Assembly: GCF_018760735.1 (NCBI RefSeq)
Contig: NZ_JAHHZN010000018.1
Coordinates: forward strand, 1-64,000
DNA: 64,000 bases
Source of the DNA: Hymenobacter piscis
Lineage (GTDB): Bacteria; Bacteroidota; Bacteroidia; Cytophagales; Hymenobacteraceae
Reading direction: 5' to 3'
Position numbers and translations under genes: made by a program. The notes beneath the pieces are model-generated. The model made no database searches and had not been told where the DNA came from. It saw only the letters and a program-made list of their open reading frames with translations. The stretch's first letter is position 1. Every line of letters starts with the position of its first letter. Positions 7,878-15,333 of this stretch are shown one piece after another.

Positions 7878-10160
7878 TTACAGCACCAGCAGCCCCTTTT
7901 CCCGCAGCAGCTCCCAGGCCGGCGACTGGAGGAACTGCTCGAAGCTCAGGCCGCCGGCGGGGAAGGTGGCGGCAGCTTCCTTGAGCAGCAGTTTGGTGTC
8001 GTAGTCGGTGCTGAGGCAGGTGAGCAGCTCCAGGAGCCACTGGCCGATGGCGGGCGTGGTTTTGAGCTCGAAGTCCTCGGCCTGCTCGTAGAATACCAGC
8101 GTGGCCCGGGCCCCGGGCCGCGTATCGAGGGGAAGCAGCTCGGGGGCGTTGCCCAGCCAGAACAGGCGCAGGTTCTGTTTTGCGAAATCGGGCTTGCCGG
8201 GCTCCTGGAGGGCTTTCTGGATGAGCTGGCGGGGTACGGTGGTTTTGGGCACCCGGAAATCAAACCAGAAGCTCAGCGGCTCCTGCAGGGCTACGCCGTG
8301 CAGATAGTTGTAGAGGGCCTTGGCCAGACCCGGGCCGAAGGCCTCGTGGTCGGTGCCGGTGGGGTCCTCGTGCCAGAGGTCGTTCCAGGCGAAGGGGCCG
8401 GGCTCGGGACCAATGGCGGCCACTTTATACTTCGCCGGATTCTTGCCCACCGGGGAGTGGGCCGTCATCGAGAAGCGGTGCCAGTAGCCGCTCTGCACGA
8501 TGCCCGCCTGGAACAGCTGGCGCACCACTTCCAGCGAATCCACGGTTTCCTGGGCCGTTTCGGTGGGGAAGCCATACATCAGGTAGGCGTGCACCATGAT
8601 GCCGGCCCGGGTGAAGCCGTCCGTCACGCGGGCCACCTGGGCAATGGTCACGCCCTTTTCCATGAGGGCCAGCAGGCGGTCGGAAGCCACCTCCAGGCCC
8701 CCGCTCACGGCAATGCAGCCCGCGGCGGCCAGCAGGCGACACAAATCGGGCGAGAAGGTTTTCTCGAAGCGGATGTTGCCCCACCACGTGATGTTCACGC
8801 GCCGTTTCAGCAGCTCCACGGCCAGGTCGCGCAGGGCCAGGGGCGGGGCAGCCTCGTCCACGAAGTGGAAGCCGGTCTGCCCGGTCTGGGCCACAATTTG
8901 CTCGATGCGGTCCACCAGCAGCGTAGCCGGGGCCGTTTCGTAGCGGCCGATATAGTCCAGCGTCACGTCGCAGAAGGAGCAGCGCTTCCAGTAGCAGCCG
9001 TGGGCAATGGTGAGCTTGTTCCAGCGCCCGTCGCTCCAGAGCCGGTGCATGGGGTTGAGCACCTCAATCACCGACAGGTACTCCGTCAGCGGCAAATCGG
9101 AATAATCCGGCGTGCCCACCTCCGGGTGCGGAATATCCGGCCCCGGGTGGTTAACGTACTCCACCTCGCCCGCCGCGTTGCGCAGGAAAGTGCGTTGGAG
9201 TGTGTCAGTTGTCAGTTGCCAGTTGTCAGTTGTCAGTTCGTTCTCGAGTTGGCCTGGCTGATGGGTTTGACCATTGGCAACAGCCTGACAGCTAACAACT
9301 GGCAACTGGCAACTCAGCGCCTCCAACAGCCGCAGCCAGGGGCCTTCGCCGTCGTCGAGGGTCAGGAAGTCGATGTAATCGAAGAAGCGGGGCTCCCGGA
9401 TCTGGCGCAGCTCCGTGTTGGGGTAGCCGCCGCCCATGCTGGTAAGGGTACCGGGGCGGGTCTGCTTGACGCGGGCGGCCAGGCGCAGGGCGCCGTAGAG
9501 GTTACCGGGGAAGGGCACCGTGAAGCCCACAATGTCGGGCTGGGTGCGGTCGAGCAGCTCGTCGAACAGCTCCAGCAGCATCCGGTCCAGCAGGTTGGGC
9601 GGGGCCTGCAGGGCCTCGTGCAGCGGGTCGAAGGTGGTGGCCGACATGGCCAGCTTCTCGGCGTAGCGCGAAAAGCCGAACTGGGGGCCCACGGTTTCCT
9701 TGATCAGGTCGCCCAGGTCTTCGAGGTAGAGCGTGGCCAGGTGGCGGGCCTGGTCGGTGAGGCCCATGGTGCCGAAGGCGGTTTCCAGGTCGGCCACGTT
9801 GTCGAAGCGGCTGGCTTCGGGCAAAAACCGGCTGTGGCAGATGCGGGGCGCGAGGGTGCTGTCCTTGTTCTGCAGAAACCGGACGACCGGCTCCACCGTG
9901 CTCAGGTAGCTGGTGCGCAGGCGCAGCATCCGGCGGGCATTGTCGCTGAGCTCGAACGCGCCGGCCTCAATTTCGGCGAAGACCCGCGTCAGGCCAGCCT
10001 TCGAGAACAGCTTCAGCACCAGTTCCAGGCCCAGGTCGGCCTGCCGGATGTGGTAGCCGCGCGCGCCCAGGAACCCCTTCAGGTAGGCCGTGGCCGGGTA
10101 GGGGGTGTTGAGCTGCGTGAGCGGCGGGGTGATGAGCAGGATGCGGGGCGAAACGGACAC
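7878..10160 (-). CDS. B12-binding-type radical SAM protein
   Basis: A cytosolic 4Fe-4S radical SAM enzyme of 760 residues, with an N-terminal cobalamin-binding-like Rossmann domain (strand IVGFTVPFPGN and MGGGYPN around 220-260) and a central radical SAM barrel. The cluster cysteines are C389, C394 and C397 in GCYWKRCSFC, spacing CX4CX2C instead of the usual CX3CX2C; this variant is seen in some B12-dependent subfamilies. The reaction is unknown. The GTG at 10160 is preferred because a TATCTTTG box at 10192-10185 lies inside the longer TTG-initiated frame. About 38 residues (282-320, bases 9203-9316) are encoded by a low-complexity inverted repeat inserted in frame, ahead of the cluster motif. 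It shares its upstream region with the divergent UPF0173 gene. Confidence 0.88.
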   Translation of the reverse strand: MSVSPRILLITPPLTQLNTPYPATAYLKGFLGARGYHIRQADLGLELVLKLFSKAGLTRVFAEIEAGAFELSDNARRMLRLRTSYLSTVEPVVRFLQNKDSTLAPRICHSRFLPEASRFDNVADLETAFGTMGLTDQARHLATLYLEDLGDLIKETVGPQFGFSRYAEKLAMSATTFDPLHEALQAPPNLLDRMLLELFDELLDRTQPDIVGFTVPFPGNLYGALRLAARVKQTRPGTLTSMGGGYPNTELRQIREPRFFDYIDFLTLDDGEGPWLRLLEALSCQLPVVSCQAVANGQTHQPGQLENELTTDNWQLTTDTLQRTFLRNAAGEVEYVNHPGPDIPHPEVGTPDYSDLPLTEYLSVIEVLNPMHRLWSDGRWNKLTIAHGCYWKRCSFCDVTLDYIGRYETAPATLLVDRIEQIVAQTGQTGFHFVDEAAPPLALRDLAVELLKRRVNITWWGNIRFEKTFSPDLCRLLAAAGCIAVSGGLEVASDRLLALMEKGVTIAQVARVTDGFTRAGIMVHAYLMYGFPTETAQETVDSLEVVRQLFQAGIVQSGYWHRFSMTAHSPVGKNPAKYKVAAIGPEPGPFAWNDLWHEDPTGTDHEAFGPGLAKALYNYLHGVALQEPLSFWFDFRVPKTTVPRQLIQKALQEPGKPDFAKQNLRLFWLGNAPELLPLDTRPGARATLVFYEQAEDFELKTTPAIGQWLLELLTCLSTDYDTKLLLKEAAATFPAGGLSFEQFLQSPAWELLREKGLLVL
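9203..9316. repeat. In-frame low-complexity inverted repeat inside the radical SAM gene
   Basis: The left arm (about 9203-9240) consists of tandem CAGTTGT/CAGTTGC words, and the right arm (about 9283-9316) carries the complementary ACAACTGGCAACTGG words. The repeat is 114 bp, a multiple of three, and has no stop codon in the reading frame. The encoded segment is Gln/Thr/Cys-rich and unlike the flanking enzyme. Confidence 0.85.
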
Positions 10161-10184
10161 GGTACTACAACAACGGGCGAGCCG

Positions 10185-10192
10185 CAAAGATA
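10185..10192 (-). promoter_or_regulatory. -7 element TATCTTTG for the radical SAM gene
   Basis: Exact TAnnTTTG on the minus strand, 25 bp before the GTG start at 10160. It faces a TATCTTTC box at 10237-10244 for the divergent hydrolase. Confidence 0.6.
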
Positions 10193-10249
10193 CGGCAAGC
10201 CCCAACGATGCGCCGCCCCGGTTGCGTTCCGCCGCGTATCTTTCGCCCC

Positions 10250-10999
10250 ATGACCACCCCCGCCCGTACCCGCCTGCAGCTGCTGGGCCACGCCACCTTC
10301 AAGGTGACCACGCCCGAGGGGCACGTTATTCTCATTGACCCCTGGCTGCGCGATAATCCCTTCATTCCGGCCGAACACCGGAGCCAGCCCCGCATCGACC
10401 TGATGCTCATCACCCACGGTCACGAAGACCACTGCGACCCGCAGCTGCCGGCCATCGTGGCCGAAACCCGGCCGGTGCTGGTGGTCAATAATATAGTGCG
10501 CTGGTTTCTGCTGGCCCAGCAGGTGCCCGAGGCACTATTTGAGCCTATGAACCTGGGTGGCACTACGGCGGTGCTGAACGGTGCCGTCAGCGTCACGATG
10601 GTCAACGCCTTCCACGTCTCGCACGTGCAGTGGCCCGACGGGCGCATCGACCTGCCCCACCAGGCCGTGGGGTTTGTGCTGCGCTGCTCCGACGGGGCCA
10701 CCATCTACTTCGCCGGTGACACGTCCGTGTTCGGCGACATGCAGCTCATCGGGACCCTGTACTGCCCCACGCTGGCCGTGCTGCCCATCGGCGACCGGTA
10801 CACCATGGGCCCGCTGGAAGCCGCCCACGCCATCCGTTTGCTGGGCGTGCGCCATGTGGTGCCTTTTCATTACGGTACGTATCCCTCCCTCACCGGCACC
10901 CCCGCGCAACTGGCCACGCTGACGCAGGATGTGGCCGGATTACAGATTCACGCCCTGCAGGCCAGCGAAACGCTGGATATGGCGGAAGTGACGGGCTAG
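10250..10999 (+). CDS. Metal-dependent hydrolase, UPF0173 (UlaG-like beta-lactamase fold)
   Basis: A 249-residue metallo-beta-lactamase-fold hydrolase. The metal site HxHxDH is at 56-61 (THGHEDH). Further ligands are the His in NAFHVSH, the Asp in FAGDTSVF, and the His in PFHYGTYP. Length and motif order fit the UPF0173/UlaG-like group, which includes L-ascorbate-6-phosphate lactonase relatives; most members are uncharacterised. Start ATG 10250 sits about 6 bp after a promoter-like TATCTTTC, so the message may be nearly leaderless. Convergent with the next gene with 2 bp between stops. Confidence 0.9.
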   Translation: MTTPARTRLQLLGHATFKVTTPEGHVILIDPWLRDNPFIPAEHRSQPRIDLMLITHGHEDHCDPQLPAIVAETRPVLVVNNIVRWFLLAQQVPEALFEPMNLGGTTAVLNGAVSVTMVNAFHVSHVQWPDGRIDLPHQAVGFVLRCSDGATIYFAGDTSVFGDMQLIGTLYCPTLAVLPIGDRYTMGPLEAAHAIRLLGVRHVVPFHYGTYPSLTGTPAQLATLTQDVAGLQIHALQASETLDMAEVTG

Positions 11000-11001
11000 C
11001 C

Positions 11002-12460
11002 CTACATCCTCATCTTGCCCATCTTCATCATCGAAGGGTTCAGGCGCAGATACACCTGGGCCGAAACGGGCGTGGAGCCATACAGGTACTTCAGTCCTGC
11101 TTCGGGGCGGTACACGGTGGCCTGGGCACCGAGGGTGAAATCAGTATTGGCTACCTGAGCCACGCGGTAATTCGCCCCCAGCGTGAGGGCGTGGACGTTG
11201 AAGTCCTGGTGGTAGGGTGGGAAGTCGCGGGACGGCAACTGTAGCTCCTCGTCGGATTTCTGCACGAATTCGTAGCGCCCGTACACGGCGGGCTTGCCCA
11301 GCTGCACGTTGGTTTCGGCCAGCACGGAGTGAGAGGCGGCGTCGGTGTGGCCGTCTTCCACGTGCTGGTTCATGCCCCAGACCAGGGCCGAGGTGATATA
11401 GCGCCCCTCGCCCCACTGGTTGCTCTGGATAACGGAGGCCGTGGTGCGTTTCACATCCTCATCGGCGTGCAGCTGCTCGGGGCTCTTGATGAAGGCCCGG
11501 CTGACCTGCAAGGCCAGGGCGGGGGTGGGGTTCCAGTTCAGGCGGCCCGCCCAGGAGTCGGCCCGGGGCCGGTCGAAGCCGTAGCGGTGCTCGTCGGGCT
11601 CCCGGCCGGTAAAGTTGGAGCCTTCCAGCTTGAACTGCTTGTAGCGCAGTCCCACGGTGGCCACCCCGAAGGTGATGTGGGTGGCATCCTGCCAGTGGTG
11701 GCCCAGGGCGGCATCAGGGTTGGGCAGGGCCGAAATCCGGTGCATAAAGGTCACCAGCCCGATGGCCGGCTCGCCGGGGTAGCCCACTGTACACACTCAG
11801 GTCTACATCCTGGGAAAACGCGTGCGTGTAGCCGATGCTGAGCGAAGAAAACAGGTCGTGGGGATGCTGGCGGTCCACCAGCGGCTCTCCCTTATACGCC
11901 TCCCCGCTCTGGAACAGCAGCGGGTAGCCGTTGCCGCCCTCCGTGAGCGGGTCGAGCGAAATCATGGCCGTGAGGTTGAGCAGGCCTTTCTCGCCCACCG
12001 GGCGCTGGGCCATGGTCATAAACCAGTTGGGCGCGTCGAAGGTGCTGCCCCCGCGCTGCCCATCATTGCGACCCAGATTCTGGCGGGTGTAGCGGGGCGT
12101 GATGGCGCCGTGGTTCATAATCATCCACTGCCCTTTGTGGTGCATCCACATGTACATGGGCATGTTATCGGGATTCCAGGCCGTGCCCGAGCCGTTACGG
12201 CTCATGGGCAGATTCCGCGAGTAGGCGTGGCTTATGTCGTCCATTCCTGCATCCGTCGAGCCGTGCTCCATGCCGGCCATGCTGCCCATCTGGTGACCGG
12301 CGTGGTGCATGCCCGGCAGTGGCTGGCGGGTAGTATCAGCCGGGGCCGGACTCTGAGCAGGCATGGTATGGCCGGCGTGCGGGGTGGCGGGCTGCTGGGC
12401 CAGTACCGGCAAAGTGAGCAGCGTGGCGGCCAGCACGGCCAGCGGAGTAAATGCGTGCAT
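11002..12460 (-). pseudogene. Frameshifted Met/His-rich outer-membrane-like protein
   Basis: Two minus-strand frames form one protein: 12460 down to about 11789, and about 11788 down to 11002. The join reads ...DVDLSVY then VGYPGEPAIG..., restored if the single A at about 11788 is removed; the whole span is 1459 bp, one more than a multiple of three. The N-terminus has an SPI signal peptide and a Met/His-rich segment (repeats such as AGHxM and GMEHG, about 25-75), typical of copper-handling proteins. The rest alternates beta-strands and ends like a beta-barrel. The neighbouring HMA-AraC regulator supports a metal role by inference. A sequencing error could equally explain the shift. Confidence 0.75.
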
Positions 12461-12592
12461 CAGGGGTAAGGGGAAATGGTCAGTAGTAAGACTCCGATGG
12501 AGGCCGCGGAGTTATACGCAAAACGGGCCGGCTACGTGCAATATCAGGTGGTGCGTAGCAGAACACGAGTTGCCCGGGCCGGCCGGAAAGCA

Positions 12593-12649
12593 TACAAGCC
12601 GAAGCCGCTCAACCAGCCCTTGTGGGTGATGGAGCGGCTTCGGCTTGTA
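12593..12649. terminator. Strong hairpin after the HMA-AraC gene
   Basis: Perfect 18-bp stem (12593-12610 with 12632-12649) around a 21-nt loop, 25 bp after the regulator's stop. It lacks a long T-run, so it may attenuate rather than fully terminate transcription into the outer-membrane gene. Confidence 0.65.
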
Positions 12650-12673
12650 CGCTTCTGAATCTTTCCAGACCGG

Positions 12674-13246
12674 TTAGGCCAAGTGGTCGAGGGACAGGCG
12701 GCGGGGCATCAGGTCGCGGCGGAATTCGCTTACCGAGCGGCCGGTTACCTGGCGGAATTGGTTGCTCAGGTGCTGGCCGGAGCTGTAGCGCATCTTCTCG
12801 GCAATTTCGCTCAGCGTCATTTCATTGTAGCTGAGCATTTCCTTTACGCGCTCAATCTTGAGGCGAATCAGGTATTTCTCGATGGTGAGGTTGGCCGTGC
12901 GCGAAAACACCTTGCTCAGGTGCGAGTAAGTGGCCGCGAACCGGTCGGTGAGGAAGGCCGAAGTGGTCAGGGGCATGCGCGCCGTGCGCAGGTGCTCCAG
13001 ATATTCGACCAGCGCCGTTTTGATTTGCTCCGTGAGCTGATCGGCCCGGCCCATTACCACGTCGAAGCCGGCTTCACGCAGCAGGGGCGCCACGGCGGCG
13101 GGGTCAACGGGCGTCTCGTCGTCGAGCTGGGCCTGCCCCAACTGCACGTTGGTGGGGGTGTAGCCGGCCTGTTCGAGGAGGTTGCGCACGGCATCAATGC
13201 AGCGTGGGCAAACCATGTTTTTGATGTGGAGGAGCGTAGTTTTCAC
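12674..13246 (-). CDS. HMA-AraC fusion regulator (metal-responsive transcription factor candidate)
   Basis: A 190-residue protein. Residues 1-70 form a heavy-metal-associated-like domain with the binding loop MVCPRC (Cys13, Cys16). Residues about 90-190 are an AraC/XylS helix-turn-helix pair (SLSEIAEKMRYSS-like recognition helix and FRQVTGRSVSEFR). Such fusions are common in Bacteroidota beside copper-resistance genes and are thought to sense Cu(I); this is family knowledge, not shown here. The GTG start overlaps the stop of the upstream membrane gene by 4 bp (GTGA), implying translational coupling. The metal identity is not proven. Confidence 0.88.
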   Translation of the reverse strand: MKTTLLHIKNMVCPRCIDAVRNLLEQAGYTPTNVQLGQAQLDDETPVDPAAVAPLLREAGFDVVMGRADQLTEQIKTALVEYLEHLRTARMPLTTSAFLTDRFAATYSHLSKVFSRTANLTIEKYLIRLKIERVKEMLSYNEMTLSEIAEKMRYSSGQHLSNQFRQVTGRSVSEFRRDLMPRRLSLDHLA

Positions 13247-13596
13247 GGGTGTTGAGTTGGGTTCAGCCGCGCAGTAGCACGCGCGGGTTTACGGGGTACA
13301 GGGGGAACCGGAAGCGGACGCTTGCGCCGGGTGGGAGCCGCTGCCGCATCAGACCAGGATGCTCCGAACCAATGGGTCGCTGCCCAGGTAACGAAGGGCA
13401 CCGCTCCGAGGAACGTAACGGCCAGTAGCCAGAAAAATACGAAAAAAGCACCGAACAACCGGCTAAAGAACTGATCCTGGGTGTCGAACAGATAAGCAGT
13501 AAGCAGCAGGGCCAGCAGAAAGCTGATTCCCGCCAGTAGCGCCACGCGCCGCAGCAGCGGTTGGTAACGAACAGGCTGGGTGGACGGTTGGTTCAT
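13243..13596 (-). CDS. Small membrane protein coupled to the HMA-AraC gene
   Basis: The 117-residue product has two strong transmembrane helices (about 17-39 and 47-70), then a basic Pro/Arg-rich tail (KRPLPVPPVPRKPARATAR). No family is recognised. The ATG at 13596 is chosen over the longer frame because a TATCTTTG box lies at 13624-13617. Its stop overlaps the regulator's GTG by 4 bp, so it is the first gene of a two-gene operon. Confidence 0.7.
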   Translation of the reverse strand: MNQPSTQPVRYQPLLRRVALLAGISFLLALLLTAYLFDTQDQFFSRLFGAFFVFFWLLAVTFLGAVPFVTWAATHWFGASWSDAAAAPTRRKRPLPVPPVPRKPARATARLNPTQHP

Positions 13597-13616
13597 AGCA
13601 GCGCGTACGGGGTCAG

Positions 13617-13624
13617 CAAAGATA
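13617..13624 (-). promoter_or_regulatory. -7 element of the membrane protein/HMA-AraC operon
   Basis: TATCTTTG on the minus strand, 20 bp before the ATG at 13596. Confidence 0.6.
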
Positions 13625-13835
13625 AGCCGGGGGTCTGACTCGGTGCCGGGCAGCGGGCAGCGGGAAAAGCTAAGTACAGAATTGTGATGTAAACAAGCAA
13701 ACACAACCGCAATAAGGCGCGGCAATGGCCTGTTCGGAGGCATTGCGAAGGGTATACGCAAAAACCAGCCGCGCGGCCAGCCGTAGAGCCAATAAGTACG
13801 TTTCGCTGTCTTCCCTGTTCGTTTAGGTATCTGTC

Positions 13836-14111
13836 ATGAAAAGAATTCTCTCCCCACTCCGCTTTTCTCTCGCGGCCCTGCTGCTCACCGGCCTGCTCGC
13901 AGCCTGCAACACTGGTACTGACACCGGAGCCACCAACGTAGAGCGCGGGGCCGACAAAAGCCTCGACCCTGCCGCGCTCCGCCCCAGTAACCCCGGAGCC
14001 GATTCGGCTACGGCCGGCTTGCAGGCCGACAGCAACCGCACCACCGGCCGCCAGCAGTACGAAAAATCCGGCAGTGCCAAAGACCGTAACCACGACGGCA
14101 TTGCTGACTAA
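13836..14111 (+). CDS. Small lipoprotein with EF-hand-like tail
   Basis: A 91-residue protein with an SPII signal peptide and lipobox LLAAC (Cys24). The mature part is Gly/Asp/Ser-rich and ends with DRNHDGIAD, a partial calcium-binding EF-loop or dockerin-like motif. No known family. It is closed by a hairpin at 14127-14170 that also serves the convergent btuG-like gene. Confidence 0.75.
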   Translation: MKRILSPLRFSLAALLLTGLLAACNTGTDTGATNVERGADKSLDPAALRPSNPGADSATAGLQADSNRTTGRQQYEKSGSAKDRNHDGIAD

Positions 14112-14126
14112 CCGGCTTGCCTCCAA

Positions 14127-14172
14127 CTAAACCGGCCCGTCTCCCTATCGTAGGGAAGCGGGCCGGTCTAGT
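14127..14172. terminator. Bidirectional terminator hairpin
   Basis: The arms ACCGGCCCG (14131-14139) and CGGGCCGGT (14159-14167) carry an inner stem CTCCCT/AGGGAA and flanking CTAA/TCTAG bases. It sits between two convergent genes. Confidence 0.75.
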
Positions 14173-14212
14173 TTCATAGCTTCAGGAAGACTCAGGCGTA
14201 GGCAGCAGCGGG

Positions 14213-15298
14213 TTAGTAGAATACGAAGCCGTTGGGCCCGATGCCGACCGTAAACGAGTCGAGGGGGGCGCCGGTGCTCCGGTAGCGAATCACCTTGTCG
14301 GCGGCCGTGAACGAGCCGATACCGCCGTAAATGGTTCCGTCCTGCGGATCGACGCCCAGGCCGTAAAACCGGCGGCGGATGAGGGGCGTGGCGGGCAGGG
14401 CTGCATCGGTAATGGCCAGCGTGTACACGCCGCCCTGGTACGTGTAGTAAAGCTGATTGCGGCTGCCGTTGATGGTCAGGCGGTCGGGGGCGCTGCGGTT
14501 GGAATCCAGTTCCCGGGTGGCGGCCGTAAGCTGGCCGGGCACAATCATCGACAGGCTGCCTTTGGTGGTACGACTGTAATCCACCGAGTAATCGGCGTTA
14601 TACGCTACATTTCCCCCGCTCAGCACCCACACGTTGCCGGCTTGGTCTACCTGCACGCTGTTGGGCGAGTCGCCCACCGGAATGGTGCCTTCCACGGCAT
14701 CCGTGGCGGTGTTGATAACCGTGACGGTGTTGCCGCCGCTGTTAGTCACGTAGAGCCGGGAGCCCGATACGGCCAGGCGTTCGGGCTGCACGCCCACGGC
14801 AATGGTTTTGATGAGGGTGTTGGTCTTCAGGTTGATCACGGAAACCTGGCCGTTGCTGCCGTCATACGTTACGGTCTCGGTTACGTAGCCCTTATCCGAC
14901 GAAGCTGCCACAAAATAGCGGGGCAGTTTCAGGCCGCTGATGGTCGCCTTCGAGCGGAACTTCGCCAGGGATACCACCTCCAGCTTGTTGCTGTTGTTGA
15001 CCACGATATAGCCCAGCGAGTCGCGGATGGCCATGCTCTGGGCTACGTCGCCGAGACTGCGGCCGTTAGCCGAGTTGAACAGGGCTTTGCTGGTAACCGT
15101 GCCGGAGGACTTGCTGAATTGACTGATGTCGGCGTTGGAGCGCAGGAAGTTTCCTTCGTTCACCACAAATACGCTGTTGGTGGTAAGGGTAACCGGTTCG
15201 GGGTCGTTGTCGGGGTCGCAGGCCAGCAGGGCGAAAGCGGCGGCGCTGCCCAGCAGCAGGCGGCCGTAGGCGCTGGTGAAAGCGGAAAATGGTTTCAT
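14213..15298 (-). CDS. YVTN-type beta-propeller lipoprotein, candidate BtuG-like cobalamin-binding protein
   Basis: The 361-residue product has an SPII signal with lipobox LLAC (Cys27) followed by DPDNDP, an acidic surface-export-type signal of Bacteroidota. The mature part repeats blades of about 40 residues with motifs like GRSLGDVAQSM, GVQPERLAVSG, LYVTNSGGNTVTVIN and VGDSPNSVQVD, typical of YncE/YVTN seven-bladed propellers. It is 35 bp downstream of a TonB receptor under the same cobalamin riboswitch. BtuG of Bacteroides is a surface propeller lipoprotein that hands B12 to BtuB. The role here is therefore inferred from architecture and position, not from binding residues. Confidence 0.82.
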   Translation of the reverse strand: MKPFSAFTSAYGRLLLGSAAAFALLACDPDNDPEPVTLTTNSVFVVNEGNFLRSNADISQFSKSSGTVTSKALFNSANGRSLGDVAQSMAIRDSLGYIVVNNSNKLEVVSLAKFRSKATISGLKLPRYFVAASSDKGYVTETVTYDGSNGQVSVINLKTNTLIKTIAVGVQPERLAVSGSRLYVTNSGGNTVTVINTATDAVEGTIPVGDSPNSVQVDQAGNVWVLSGGNVAYNADYSVDYSRTTKGSLSMIVPGQLTAATRELDSNRSAPDRLTINGSRNQLYYTYQGGVYTLAITDAALPATPLIRRRFYGLGVDPQDGTIYGGIGSFTAADKVIRYRSTGAPLDSFTVGIGPNGFVFY

Positions 15299-15333
15299 CG
15301 TGCGTAAAGGGTTTAGGAAAAGAAGGTGACGAA

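Noticed and set aside
9203-9316. Considered as a CRISPR-like repeat array
   Set aside because: The units are 7-nt words in tandem and inverted order with no spacers.
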